DNA of 64,000 nucleotides from Clostridium sp. AWRP (GCF_004006395.2 NZ_CP029758.2:372001-436000); one strand, 5' to 3'; positions 8,956 through 18,080 are shown, counted from the first letter of the stretch. Program-made: numbers and translations. Notes: generated from the sequence alone by a model not told the origin.

Positions 8956-9603
8956 ATGAAATATAAATATATATTATTTGATTTGGATGGAACAATTACA
9001 GAGTCTAAGGAAGGAATAACTAAATCAGTACAGTATGCATTGAAGAAATTTGGTATTATAGTGGAAAGCCTTGATTTGCTTGAAAAATTTATAGGGCCAC
9101 CATTAAAGTATTCATTTAGTGAATATTATGGCTTTGATGAAAATAAATCTCTTGAGGCAGTGCAGTATTACAGAGAATATTTTGAGAAAAAAGGAATAAT
9201 GGAAAACAAAGTGTATGACCATATTGAAGATTTACTAAAACAATTGAAAGAGATGAAATTAAAATTAATTATAGCGACATCAAAGCCTACTAAATTTTCA
9301 AATATAATATTAAATAACTTTAATCTAACCCCATATTTTGATGCCATTGTTGGCAGCAATATGAATGGGACAAGATGTACAAAAGGCGAGGTAATAAAGC
9401 ATGTAGTAGAAAAGTATAAGATTAATCCTAATGAAGCTGTAATGGTAGGAGACAGAAAATATGATATGATAGGGGCAAGACAAAACAATATGGATTCTAT
9501 AGGAGTAACCTATGGATATGGGTCTCTAGAAGAATTAAAAGAAAAAGAGCCAACTTATATAGTAGATAATGTAATGGATATATTGAATAAAATTACACAG
9601 TAA
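8956..9603 (+). CDS. HAD-superfamily hydrolase, phosphoglycolate-phosphatase-like
   Basis: Cytoplasmic phosphatase of the haloacid dehalogenase superfamily, 215 aa. Motif I is FDLDGTITES with the nucleophile Asp and acid-base Asp. Motif II is IIATSKPTKFS, motif III the Lys in CTKGEVI, and motif IV GDRKYDMIGA. The helical cap lies between motifs I and II, as in Gph/PpaX-type enzymes. The start is ATG 8956 behind GGGGGAA. It follows the acyltransferase-like gene by 32 bp and could be co-transcribed. The substrate could be phosphoglycolate, pyrophosphate or another small phosphate ester. Confidence 0.85.
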   Translation: MKYKYILFDLDGTITESKEGITKSVQYALKKFGIIVESLDLLEKFIGPPLKYSFSEYYGFDENKSLEAVQYYREYFEKKGIMENKVYDHIEDLLKQLKEMKLKLIIATSKPTKFSNIILNNFNLTPYFDAIVGSNMNGTRCTKGEVIKHVVEKYKINPNEAVMVGDRKYDMIGARQNNMDSIGVTYGYGSLEELKEKEPTYIVDNVMDILNKITQ

Positions 9604-9743
9604 TATTTAAAATAGCATCACCTGTTTGTCCTTGAGACTTGGGCTCTCTTTAAATTACATGTAACTAGACTTCTACCTCTAGGACAACAGGCTTTTCTTT
9701 AGGTACTATTGACTTATGACATCTGGATTTTTCATTAGATCCT

Positions 9744-10595
9744 TCACTCTATTTCATCTTGGAGCTGCTTTATCTTCTTTAGATCCAGGATATCCAGAAT
9801 CTCTTTTATCTTCTTTATCTCTATTTCATCTAATCCAGGGCAGCACGGCTCTCCTTTTGGACCTCTAGGACCAGGACAGCCTCGGTCTCCTTTTGGACCT
9901 CTAGGGCCAGGACAGCCAGGTTCTCCATCATGTCCTCTAGGACCAGGGCAACCAGGGTCCCCTTTTGGACCTCTATCTCCAGGGCAGCCGGGATCACCTT
10001 TATCACCTTTAGGACCAGGACAGCCAGGATTTCCTTTGTCGCCTTTAGGTCCTGGGCAGCCGGGATCACCTTTATCACCTTTAGGACCAGGACAGCCAGG
10101 ATTTCCTTTGTCGCCTTTAGGTCCTGGGCAGCCGGGATCACCTTTATCACCTTTAGGACCAGAACAACCAGGATCGCCCTTATCACCTTTAGCTCCAGGA
10201 TCGCCAGGATCACCTTTATCACCTTTAGATCCAGGACGACCGGGATCGCCCTTATCGCCTTTAGCTCCAGGATCGCCAGGATCGCCCTTGTCACCTTTAG
10301 CTCCAGGACGGCCAGGATCGCCTTTATCACCTTTAGGACCAGTGCAACCGGGATCACCTCTATCACCTTTAGGACCAGGACAACCAGGATCGCCTTTTGG
10401 ACCTTTCTTACCGCAAATTGTTATACACTTATGGTAACAATCATCTTTTGATTCATCATGGCATTTAGAACCATTCATATTGTATTTGCTTGTCTCATCG
10501 AATTCCATTTCTTGAGTCTCAGTATTTTCGCTTTCATTTTTATCAACAAATTCACGGCTACTTTTTGAGTGACCCGATCTTCTATGCTTTGCCAT
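9744..10595 (-). CDS. Cysteine-containing collagen-like repeat protein
   Basis: Structural protein, 283 aa. Residues 1-64 form a polar N-terminal region (MAKHRRSGHSKSSREF) with a Cys cluster near 45-61. Residues 65 to about 254 are Gly-X-Y triplets, about 63 in all, arranged largely as the 12-residue unit GPKGDKGDPGCP. The last 29 residues are a charged amphipathic helix that could trimerise the chain. No signal peptide is visible, as for exosporium collagen-like proteins (BclA type), which assemble from the mother cell. Frequent Cys in the Y/X positions is uncommon for bacterial collagens and would allow disulfide cross-linking. AAAGGAGG precedes the ATG. The repeat DNA keeps other frames open, which is an artefact. 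Confidence 0.85.
   Translation of the reverse strand: MAKHRRSGHSKSSREFVDKNESENTETQEMEFDETSKYNMNGSKCHDESKDDCYHKCITICGKKGPKGDPGCPGPKGDRGDPGCTGPKGDKGDPGRPGAKGDKGDPGDPGAKGDKGDPGRPGSKGDKGDPGDPGAKGDKGDPGCSGPKGDKGDPGCPGPKGDKGNPGCPGPKGDKGDPGCPGPKGDKGNPGCPGPKGDKGDPGCPGDRGPKGDPGCPGPRGHDGEPGCPGPRGPKGDRGCPGPRGPKGEPCCPGLDEIEIKKIKEILDILDLKKIKQLQDEIE
9991..10134. repeat. Two exact 72-bp tandem copies within the collagen-like gene
   Basis: The sequence from 9991 to 10062 is repeated without change from 10063 to 10134. Each copy encodes two 12-residue Gly-X-Y units. Exact identity at synonymous sites indicates a recent expansion, whereas the other units of the gene differ at several wobble positions. Confidence 0.9.
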
Positions 10596-10670
10596 ATATT
10601 TATTTCCTCCTTTTTATAATAATTTAGATAACATATCTAAAGCCATGTCAAATTAAAAAACAATATAAAT

Positions 10671-10701
10671 AAGGATTACTTAACTTAAGGAGTTAATCCT
10701 T
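10671..10701. other. Inverted repeat upstream of the collagen-like gene
   Basis: AAGGATTA (10671-10678) pairs with TTAATCCTT (10693-10701) around a self-complementary CTTAACTTAAG. It lies between the DUF11-like gene and the collagen-like gene. It could be a weak terminator or an operator; no T-run decides it. Confidence 0.35.
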
Positions 10702-10773
10702 AATACATAATATGTTGATTTACTAATATTGCAACTATAATCAAGGCTTAAAATTAGCATTAATTAATGTATA

Positions 10774-10803
10774 TATGCCAGTACTTAAAAAAATACTGGC
10801 ATA
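10774..10803 (-). terminator. Hairpin downstream of the first DUF11-like gene
   Basis: TATGCCAGTA (10774-10783) pairs perfectly with TACTGGCATA (10794-10803). It lies 31 bp past the stop of the minus-strand gene ending at 10835. The loop is T-rich on the minus strand but there is no clean T-run after the stem, so termination is probable rather than certain. Confidence 0.5.
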
Positions 10804-10834
10804 ATTAAAATTTTTTTATATTACATGATTAAAT

Positions 10835-12214
10835 TTAAGAACATGGTTGTCTGCAGGTTAGGTTAAGTGTAATATCTATATCAGATTTTACAGGTAGGTG
10901 TCCTGCACCAAGGAATACCTGAGAATTTGGATCTGACAGGAATATGCTGTTTACAGTATTTTCGATAGTTGCAGTACCGAACAGTGAACTTGATATAACT
11001 GTAAAACGTACTGTTCTATTTATTGATCCTCCTGCAGGTATTTGGAGATTATTAGCGCTAAGTGTAATATTTGTAGGGCCAACTATATTAGTGTTAAGAG
11101 GAACTGATTCCTCACTTGAAGTAAATTTGGCAGTGAACCCCCCAAAATCATTAAACTGTAATGTTATACCAGATGGTATGAAAAAATTGTCAATTACATT
11201 GACAGCAGTATTAGGCGATAGGTCTATAGAGGAAATTGTTACTGTAAATGAACCGCTATTTTCATTAATATTGCAGCATTTTACAACAGCTAGTTCAACA
11301 GCACTAAATTCCGTTGAACAAGTATCTGTACTTTCTGTGCCTGTTGCGGATGCTCTAACTGTATTGTTTATAGTATAGGTTCTAGGCACAGTTATACTAG
11401 TAATTGGGATTGTATAAGTTACAGGTATTGTATCTCCCGGGTTAATGGTACCAATATTTCCACTTATAATAACTTCTCCAGAAACAGTTGTATTTATTGA
11501 AAGGGTAGATGGATTGACTATAATTGTACCTAGTATCAGTGTTGATGAAATAAAAACCGTATCAAGGTACTGTACGTTATCAAGAGCAGCATTTCCTGTG
11601 TTTGTAACATTAACTGTGTAGTTTAAGGTTACTTGATTATTGGCAATTGTATGATTACATGTTTTTATAACTGAAAGTATTCCATGGTCATTACATTTAG
11701 GAAGAAGAAGGCAATCGCAAGCAAAAGTTAATATATTATTAGCTGCTTTTATTTTTATTGGTTGTGTGTCAGTAGGGAAATTGCCTACTAATTCAAGTCT
11801 ATATTCTACACTTACGCCTTTCTGGTATCTTTCGCTAACTTCTATTTTTAGCCATTGAAAGCCTAAAGGTGCATTACCAAAATTAGGATCAGTTAAAGAT
11901 AGTGTAAAATTGATAGATTGAAATTGTCCACACCCATCTATTTTTTCAAAAACTTCTACACTTTGTGATGATATAGATTGACAAATAGGAATAACAAAAT
12001 TACTTATAGCTCGGGTATCATTATTGCAGTCGGTAATAAATTTATAAGTCCAGAAAGACTTTGTAAGCAGAGGATCATAAGCTGGATTGTTGACTACCCT
12101 TCCATCAGAAAGAGTCTGGCATTGTGGTTGTACAACTGAAATACCATTTTGTGCTCCACAGCAGCATATATTTGTATAGGATGTGCAGCTACATGGCTGT
12201 ACTTGATCTGCCAT
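10835..12214 (-). CDS. DUF11-type repeat protein, probable spore or cell surface (paralogue 1)
   Basis: Protein of 459 aa without signal peptide or membrane anchor. The N-terminus is Cys-rich (CSCTSYTNICCCGAQNG). The middle (about 185-300) contains a DUF11-like beta-sandwich pattern: NYTVNVTNTGNAALDNVQYLD, then GTINPGDTIPVTYTIPI. A second similar domain lies at about 315-445. It is about 40% identical by eye to the next gene, in the same order of motifs. Next to a collagen-like protein on the same strand, and lacking secretion signals, it is plausibly a spore coat or exosporium component (inference). No enzyme motif is seen. Confidence 0.65.
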   Translation of the reverse strand: MADQVQPCSCTSYTNICCCGAQNGISVVQPQCQTLSDGRVVNNPAYDPLLTKSFWTYKFITDCNNDTRAISNFVIPICQSISSQSVEVFEKIDGCGQFQSINFTLSLTDPNFGNAPLGFQWLKIEVSERYQKGVSVEYRLELVGNFPTDTQPIKIKAANNILTFACDCLLLPKCNDHGILSVIKTCNHTIANNQVTLNYTVNVTNTGNAALDNVQYLDTVFISSTLILGTIIVNPSTLSINTTVSGEVIISGNIGTINPGDTIPVTYTIPITSITVPRTYTINNTVRASATGTESTDTCSTEFSAVELAVVKCCNINENSGSFTVTISSIDLSPNTAVNVIDNFFIPSGITLQFNDFGGFTAKFTSSEESVPLNTNIVGPTNITLSANNLQIPAGGSINRTVRFTVISSSLFGTATIENTVNSIFLSDPNSQVFLGAGHLPVKSDIDITLNLTCRQPCS

Positions 12215-12310
12215 ATAATATCACTCCTCTTTTATTCTAATTGAAATTATAATTCTAATTTAATATATTATAAAATTAAATAAGTGTTACAAAGATAAGA
12301 ATTTGTATAT

Positions 12311-13684
12311 TTAATGGCATTTGGTACTAGGAAGTATATCTATACTTGATGTTGATGACAGATTTTTTATATCAATAAGTACCTGTGAATTAGGATTTGC
12401 TAGAGTAATACTTTTTAAAGTATTTGTGATAGTTACCTTGCCTGCTATTGTACAGGACATTATTCTAAATGTAATTGCTTTGTAGATACATCCATATTGT
12501 AGTATTTTGAGATTTCTGCAGGTGAGAATAATATTTTGTGGACCAGTTATATTGGTATTAATAGGCACAAGATCACATCTATTTCTAAATGCAGCAGTAT
12601 ACATCCCAAAATCATTAAATTGTAAAGTAACGCCATATGGAATGAATAAGTAATTTATTATGGTTACTTCTGTGTCAGGTGAATAACGCGTATTCCATAT
12701 TGTAAGTATAAAAGAGGCTTTGTTTTGTTTTATTATCATGCAGTGATTTTCTGAACTAAGTTTTACAGCATCAATATTTGTAGAGCAGATGCTGTGGGAT
12801 GACGTATGCATAGCAGAAACTACAACATTGCTACCTATTTTATATTTTTTTGGTTTAGTTATATTTTCTACTGGAATTGAATAGATAACTGTTAACATTT
12901 GACCGGGTTTTATTATGTCAAAACGTCCGTTTATTAGAACTTGTCCGGGTACATTTCTATCAATGGAAAGATTAGATGCATTAATGTGTATTTTACCTAG
13001 GATGAATGAAGTTGGAATGTATATTTTATCGTTATAAATAACATTATTGAGAGCAGCATTCCCTGTATTTAAAATATTGACCTTGTATTTTAAAATAGCT
13101 TTGTTATTGATAATAGAAGTGAAGCAGCTCTTTTTTACAGCAAGATTTCCTTTAGAATTACAAGTTGGTACAAGTATACTATCTTCAGTAAATTTAATTA
13201 TATTATAAGTTGTTTCTATTTTTAAGGACTGAGGACTAGAAACATAATTCCCGAAAATTTCTAAAATGTATTCTACACAAACTCCTCTATGATATCTTTT
13301 TGAATTTTCTATTTTTAACCATTTAAATCCTTTAGGAGCATAGTAGAAACAAGGATCATTTTTTATAATGGTAAATGCAACAGGATTGAATACAGTATTA
13401 CAGTCTAGTCGTTCATAAACTTTAATATTTTCTGGTTTGATTAAGTAACAAATAGGAATACCGATACTTTTTATACTTCCATCCATTTGCATATCACAGT
13501 CAATTATGAATTTGTATGTCCAAAAGGATGATGCAAGTGACGACACATAAGCTGTATTGTTTACAGTACTGCCATCTGGAAGCATCTGACATTCTGGCTG
13601 TATTATTGAAATACCATTTGAATATTTGCAGGAATATATGTTTTTATAGGGTATTTTGTTGTAAGGCTTAGAAGAATCTGCCAT
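12311..13684 (-). CDS. DUF11-type repeat protein, probable spore or cell surface (paralogue 2)
   Basis: Protein of 457 aa, a diverged duplicate of the neighbouring gene. It keeps ISIIQPECQMLPDGSTVNN, the SFWTYKFIIDCD block, KYKVNILNTGNAALNNVIYND and LQFNDFGMYTAAF at matching places. The N-terminal Cys run of the paralogue is reduced here to one or two Cys. It is richer in Lys and Ile, which suggests relaxed or altered selection after duplication. No signal peptide or catalytic motif is visible. AAAGGAGGAAAT precedes the ATG. A role at the spore surface is inferred from its neighbours only. Confidence 0.62.
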   Translation of the reverse strand: MADSSKPYNKIPYKNIYSCKYSNGISIIQPECQMLPDGSTVNNTAYVSSLASSFWTYKFIIDCDMQMDGSIKSIGIPICYLIKPENIKVYERLDCNTVFNPVAFTIIKNDPCFYYAPKGFKWLKIENSKRYHRGVCVEYILEIFGNYVSSPQSLKIETTYNIIKFTEDSILVPTCNSKGNLAVKKSCFTSIINNKAILKYKVNILNTGNAALNNVIYNDKIYIPTSFILGKIHINASNLSIDRNVPGQVLINGRFDIIKPGQMLTVIYSIPVENITKPKKYKIGSNVVVSAMHTSSHSICSTNIDAVKLSSENHCMIIKQNKASFILTIWNTRYSPDTEVTIINYLFIPYGVTLQFNDFGMYTAAFRNRCDLVPINTNITGPQNIILTCRNLKILQYGCIYKAITFRIMSCTIAGKVTITNTLKSITLANPNSQVLIDIKNLSSTSSIDILPSTKCH

Positions 13685-13830
13685 AAGAAATTTCCTCCTT
13701 TAAAATATATAATCTTTAAATCTTAATAATTAATATATTTACAAAATATTTTAGTGATACAAAAATTCAAAATTTGATAATAAAATATAGCTTTTTATAT
13801 AAAAAAGGGTATAACAAAAAAGCCTAAAAT

Positions 13831-13900
13831 TTTAGACTTGTCAAAAGTTTTTATAGTGATGAAATTTGTTAGTATATGGCTAGTATAAGTTAACTTTCAA
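13831..13900. repeat. Family B element, right half only (B2)
   Basis: TTTTAGACTTGTCAAAAGTTTTTAT and the following bases match the right part of the element at 17860-18080 and that at 51347-51461. It ends with the conserved flank word AGAAACTCTA beside the AraC gene. The left half is missing. Confidence 0.65.
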
Positions 13901-13919
13901 ACTAGAAACTCTACAATGG

Positions 13920-14771
13920 TTAGCTCTTGTAGTATTTTTTAGGGGAAAGTCCAAACATCTTTTTAAAGGCTCGCACAAAGTTGGAGTAATCTCCAAAACC
14001 AGATTTTGTGCAGGCATCTGATGCATTTTCACCATTTGATATTAACAAATTAGCCATAATCAATCTTTTCTGAAGTATATAATTGTGAAGGGTATATCCG
14101 GTTTGCTCTTTAAATTTGTGCATTAAATAGTACTTACTTACATAAAATTTAGAGGATAGAGCATCTACAGAAAGATTTTTGCTTAAATTCTTATTTATAT
14201 AATCTAGAATATTATCCATGCTCTTATCATATTTTATGTCATTGGATTCCGAAATATTTTTTTGTTTTAAAAACAATCTATTTATATAGACTATAAACTG
14301 TAGAAAATATGAAATCCTCAGTACGTTGTAACCCAATTCTTTGTTTTTAAAGGTGTCTTCAATTTGAAAAAGTATTTTTTTTACATCTGCAAGCCATGTA
14401 CCTTCAAGTCTCAATAAATTAAATCTTTGTTTTGATGCCAGTTCAAAGCAGCTTAATAAATTACAGTTATGATTATATCTTACTAGGAAGTCTGAATTTA
14501 GCCACATAATTATACGTTCATAGGTTTCGTTTGAGTCTATTATAGCTTTGTGTATATCATTGCTGTTTACAAGAAGTATATCCCAGGGTTTTAATTTGTA
14601 GGATTTACCTTCTATTAGATAAGTTACATTACCTGATATAAATATTACTATTTTATTAAAATTATGATAGTGAAATTGGAATTTAATATCTTTTTTATCC
14701 TTTAAGTGGAATATTTCAAAATCACTTTTCAAATAACCTCTCTTTACTTTTTGAGTTGTATTTTTAATCAT
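13920..14771 (-). CDS. AraC-family transcriptional regulator
   Basis: DNA-binding regulator, 283 aa. Residues 1 to about 110 form a cupin-like effector domain (FQFHYHNFNKIVIFISG, then LKPWDILLVNSNDIHKA). The C-terminal 100 residues hold two helix-turn-helix motifs: LSVDALSSKFYVSKYYLMHKFK and the family signature with SGFGDYSNFVRAFKKMFGLSP. It is transcribed away from dapA with 136 bp between them, so it probably controls dapA and the symporter (inference). The effector is unknown. Confidence 0.88.
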   Translation of the reverse strand: MIKNTTQKVKRGYLKSDFEIFHLKDKKDIKFQFHYHNFNKIVIFISGNVTYLIEGKSYKLKPWDILLVNSNDIHKAIIDSNETYERIIMWLNSDFLVRYNHNCNLLSCFELASKQRFNLLRLEGTWLADVKKILFQIEDTFKNKELGYNVLRISYFLQFIVYINRLFLKQKNISESNDIKYDKSMDNILDYINKNLSKNLSVDALSSKFYVSKYYLMHKFKEQTGYTLHNYILQKRLIMANLLISNGENASDACTKSGFGDYSNFVRAFKKMFGLSPKKYYKS

Positions 14772-14907
14772 TCAACCATACCTCAACTATATTATATTTA
14801 TATGCTAAAGCATTTTTCGCAATATTTCAAGCACTTTTAGCAATAAAACAAGTAAAAAATCAGTATATAATAAATATAAAGATTAAATGAAAAAATGAGG
14901 TGTTTTT

Positions 14908-15786
14908 ATGAGTTTATTTACTGGTTCTGCAGTTGCAATTGTAACTCCATTTAAAGAGGGCACTGTAAACTTTGATAAATTAAAGGAACTTTTAGAATGG
15001 CATATAAAATCAGGTACGAAAGCCATAGTTGTTTGTGGAACTTCAGGTGAAGCCACTACTATGACGGAAAAAGAAAAGAAAGATACTATAAAGTTTACTG
15101 TAGATACAGTAAATGGAAGAATACCGGTGATAGCTGGTACAGGTAGTAATTGTACTGCGCAGGCTGTAGATATGAGCGTATGGGCTGAAAGCATAGGGGT
15201 AGATGGGCTCCTCGTAATTACTCCTTATTACAATAAAACTACACAAAAAGGAATTATAGAACATTTTAAAGCAATAAACGATAGAGTAAAAACTCCTATA
15301 ATAGTTTACAATGTTCCAGGAAGAACAGGGTTAAATATACTTCCAAAAACTTTGAAAAAATTATGCGAATTTAAAAACATAAGCGGAATAAAAGAAGCTA
15401 GTGGTAACATAAGTCAAATTGCTGAAATGAAAGCACTTTGTGATGACAGAATTGACATATATTCTGGAAATGATGATCAGGTAATTCCAATATTGTCTTT
15501 GGGGGGTCGCGGTGTAATATCTGTAATGGCAAATATAGTACCCTGTGATATGGGAAAAATGTGTGAATTATTCTTTAAAGGTGATATAAAGGCTGCACTT
15601 AAATTGCAGTTGGATTTATATTCGCTAATAAAGGCAATGTTTATAGAGACGAATCCTATTCCAGTAAAAACTGCTATGAACATTTTAGGTAAAAATGTTG
15701 GGAACTTGAGACTTCCTCTTACTACTATGACGGGTGAAAATTTAAAAATATTAGAAAATGAATTAAAAAATTACGGACTTTTATAA
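14908..15786 (+). CDS. dapA: 4-hydroxy-tetrahydrodipicolinate synthase
   Basis: Condenses pyruvate with aspartate semialdehyde in the lysine, diaminopimelate and dipicolinate pathway; cytoplasmic, 292 aa, normal length. The Schiff-base Lys is K162 in SGIKEASGN. The proton-relay residues T45 (GTSGE), Y108 (TPYYNK) and Y134 (VYNVPGRTG) are present, as is R139, which binds the substrate carboxylate. Those residues favour genuine DapA over related aldolases. It is unusual in sitting beside an AraC regulator and a symporter instead of other dap genes, so it may be a second, conditionally expressed copy. Confidence 0.88.
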   Translation: MSLFTGSAVAIVTPFKEGTVNFDKLKELLEWHIKSGTKAIVVCGTSGEATTMTEKEKKDTIKFTVDTVNGRIPVIAGTGSNCTAQAVDMSVWAESIGVDGLLVITPYYNKTTQKGIIEHFKAINDRVKTPIIVYNVPGRTGLNILPKTLKKLCEFKNISGIKEASGNISQIAEMKALCDDRIDIYSGNDDQVIPILSLGGRGVISVMANIVPCDMGKMCELFFKGDIKAALKLQLDLYSLIKAMFIETNPIPVKTAMNILGKNVGNLRLPLTTMTGENLKILENELKNYGLL

Positions 15787-15822
15787 TAGAAATTAATAGC
15801 TTATAGAAAGGAGTGATAGAAA

Positions 15823-17091
15823 GTGAAAAGCTTTTTTAAAAACTATAAATTTTCAATTATATTATTAGGTTCAATAATTTTAGGTGCAATTATAGGCGTA
15901 TTGTTAGGATCTAAAGCACTAGTATTAAAGCCTTTTGGAGATTTATTTTTAAATTTAATGTTTATGGTTATAATACCTTTGGTATTCTTTAGTGTTACTT
16001 CTGCTATAGCAAACATGAAAGGTATGAAAAGATTAGGTAAAATTATGGCAAGTACCTTTGTAGTATTTATATGTACTGCGCTTGCAGCGTCTGTAATTGG
16101 TTTTATAGGTGCTTTAATAGTAAATCCTGCAAGAGGTATAGATTATTCAGCCCTTAAAAAGATTGTAACAGCTGGAGGAGGTGCTGCTGATAAAGTGAAG
16201 CAAGTAGGGCTTTTACAGCAGATTGTGAATACTCTTACTGTTTCAGATTTTGTTTCTCTATTTTCTAAAAGTAATATGCTGCAGCTCATTGTATTTTCAG
16301 TACTTTTTGGTATTTCGACTTCAGCTCTTGGGGAAAAGGCTGAATCTGTTGCAAAATTTTTAGAGGCAGCATCTAATGTAATGATGAGAATGGTTAAAAT
16401 AATAATGTATTATGCTCCAATAGGTCTTGGATGTTATTTTGCTGCAGTAATAGGATCTCTTGGACCACAAATACTTCAGGGATATTTAAGAGTATTTCTT
16501 CTATATATAGTTATATCAGTTATTTATTATTTTGGGTTCTTTACTTTCTATGCATTTTTAGCGGGTGGCAAGATTGGAATTAAAACATTCTGGAAAAATG
16601 CTGTAGCTCCAACAATAACAGCACTCGCAACTTGCTCGAGTGCAGCAAGTATTCCTGTTAATTTGGAATGCACAAAAAAAATGGGAGTATCGGAGGATAT
16701 AGTTGAAACGGTAATTCCATTAGGGGCAAATATTCATAAAGATGGTTCTGTAATTGGTGGTGTTATGAAAATTACTTTCTTGTTTGGACTATTTGGAAGA
16801 AGTATGATTAGTCCTACAGCTATACTTTCCATAATTTTTGTATCCTTTTTAGTTGGAGCTGTAATGGCAGCTATACCTAGTGGAGGTATGATTGGTGAGA
16901 TGCTTATATTAAGTGTGTACGGACTTCCAACGGAGTTGCTTCCTATAATTGCTGTCATAAGTGTAATAATAGATGCACCGGCTACTGTGCTTAATTCTAC
17001 AGGAAATACAGTAGCTAGTATGGTAATATCCAGGCTTGTAGAGGGAAAGTTAACATTTGAAAAAAAGTATGGCATAATAGAAAATAAGTAA
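15823..17091 (+). CDS. Dicarboxylate/amino acid:cation symporter (DAACS family)
   Basis: Membrane transporter of the glutamate/aspartate/serine symporter family, 422 aa, starting at GTG 15823 behind AAAGGAGTG. The first hairpin loop is serine-rich (TCSSAASIPVNLECT). The cation and substrate region reads IPLGANIHKDGSVIGG, a variant of the family NMDGT motif, followed by SGGMIGEMLI. The last helix has DAPATVLNSTGNTVAS, where the Asp and Asn bind ligand and cation. It lies 36 bp after dapA and is probably co-transcribed. The altered HKDGS motif means the substrate could be Ser/Thr or another acid. Confidence 0.87.
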   Translation: MKSFFKNYKFSIILLGSIILGAIIGVLLGSKALVLKPFGDLFLNLMFMVIIPLVFFSVTSAIANMKGMKRLGKIMASTFVVFICTALAASVIGFIGALIVNPARGIDYSALKKIVTAGGGAADKVKQVGLLQQIVNTLTVSDFVSLFSKSNMLQLIVFSVLFGISTSALGEKAESVAKFLEAASNVMMRMVKIIMYYAPIGLGCYFAAVIGSLGPQILQGYLRVFLLYIVISVIYYFGFFTFYAFLAGGKIGIKTFWKNAVAPTITALATCSSAASIPVNLECTKKMGVSEDIVETVIPLGANIHKDGSVIGGVMKITFLFGLFGRSMISPTAILSIIFVSFLVGAVMAAIPSGGMIGEMLILSVYGLPTELLPIIAVISVIIDAPATVLNSTGNTVASMVISRLVEGKLTFEKKYGIIENK

Positions 17092-17398
17092 GACTTGTAA
17101 GATTGTATAACTTAATTTTTGCATATAAGAAATTTTGACTTAATATAAAAAATCACGAACTAAATGGATTCACAATTCACAGTTCACAATGTACAATTTC
17201 GGTAGATTTTTCTCCGCTGTGCTGCGAAAAATTTTAAATTTAAAGCTTATTGAAGCTTTGCTTCAATAGTGCTATATTTTAGATTTTCTGAAGTTTTAAC
17301 GGAAGAAAATCATCCTTAATTGTGAATTGTGCATCGTGCATTGTGAATTAATTGCTTCGCAAAGTTGAGTTAATTATAGAGATAAAGGGGGGCATTTT
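17092..17398. other. Intergenic region, 307 bp, mostly a family C element
   Basis: Apart from the 185-bp palindromic element at 17168-17352, it holds only AT-rich sequence and the GGGGGG ribosome site of the next small ORF. No coding potential is visible. Confidence 0.6.
17168..17352 (-). repeat. Family C structured element (C1)
   Basis: Left arm ATTCACAATTCACAGTTCAC is complementary to the right arm, which reads GTGAATTGTGCATCGTGCAT near 17325-17345. The arms are made of repeated TTCACAAT-like words. Between them lie the conserved core hairpins TTTTTCTCCGCTG.. GCGAAAAAT and AGATTTTCTGAAG.. GAAGAAAATC. It is nearly identical to the copy at 54249. The strand is given relative to the copy at 38193. 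Confidence 0.85.
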
Positions 17399-17644
17399 AT
17401 GAAGTATAAAATTGGACATGAAATTCAATTTACTCAGAGTTTTTGGCTGCCAGTAGAAGGTGGTAAAAAGTTGAAGGTATTAAAAGGCGATAAAGCTGTA
17501 GTGGTAAAAAAAATAGATGATAATTCAGGAGAAATATTATATATGACAGGGGAGGCTTCCGGCAAAAGCCAGATTATAAATATTGAAGTGGATGATCAAA
17601 TAGATGGAGATTATATAGCAAGACAAATAATGGAAGGACTTTAA
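17399..17644 (+). CDS. Hypothetical small protein
   Basis: An 81-aa acidic protein with no family I recognise. It begins MKYKIGHEIQFTQSFWLPVEGG and continues with a short beta-rich pattern (KLKVLKGDKAVVVKKIDDNSGEI) reminiscent of a small SH3-like barrel. It has no membrane segment or Cys. A strong GGGGGG site precedes the ATG. It is bounded on both sides by palindromic repeat elements and so is probably a single-gene transcript. Confidence 0.6.
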   Translation: MKYKIGHEIQFTQSFWLPVEGGKKLKVLKGDKAVVVKKIDDNSGEILYMTGEASGKSQIINIEVDDQIDGDYIARQIMEGL

Positions 17645-17670
17645 TTGAAGCATCATAGGGTTTGAAAACG

Positions 17671-17755
17671 AAAAATCAACTTATACTCTGGACATTTTTG
17701 GTAATTAAAAATTAAGAGTTAAGAATTAATAGTTATGGATGATTTTCCTCTCTAA
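17671..17755. repeat. Family A left end joined to partial family C element
   Basis: AAAAATCAACTTATACTCTG runs directly into AATTAAAAATTAAGAGTTAA and the core word ATGGATGATTTTC. The same junction occurs at 38161-38240 and 52728-52815. The right parts of both elements are absent or unrecognisable here. Confidence 0.65.
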
Positions 17756-17859
17756 AAATTCATATATGGTGAATAATGAGGAAGATAAATAAGCTTTAGC
17801 TTTTCCTTATACAGGTTGAAGCAATTACATTAATATCTTTAGAATTTCTAATTGAAAAT

Positions 17860-18080
17860 TTAACTTATACGTAAAATGTAATGACAAAGTTGAAAGCACC
17901 TTTAAAAACTTTTCCATAAGTCTTAGTGAGGCATTTTAGAAAATCTTAGGAGCTTAGATATGTCTAAGGTACGAGTTTAGCTAAGGTTCTTAGATTTTCA
18001 AAATACTGAACTTTAGACTTGTCAAAAGTTTTTATGGTGTTGAAGTTTGTCATTACATGCTCTGCATAAGTAAACTTTCT
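17860..18080. repeat. Family B palindromic element, long copy (B1)
   Basis: The left side TTAACTTATACGTAAAATGT with ATGACAAAGTTGAA is complementary to the right side (AAGTTTGTCATTACATGC, GCATAAGTAA). The centre contains a hairpin with TCTAAGGTACGAGTTT, as in the family A copies. It abuts the end of the minus-strand spoVR-like gene and is followed by the flank word AGAAACTCTA. Confidence 0.78.

Noticed and set aside
9604..9743. Possible degraded continuation of the collagen-like gene downstream of its stop.
   Set aside because: A few Gly-X-Y-like codons can be imagined but the frame is broken and no alignment to the repeat holds.
9830..10451. Long open frames antisense to, or in other frames of, the collagen-like gene.
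   Set aside because: They arise because the 36-bp repeat lacks stops in several frames; no ribosome sites, and the products are repetitive nonsense.
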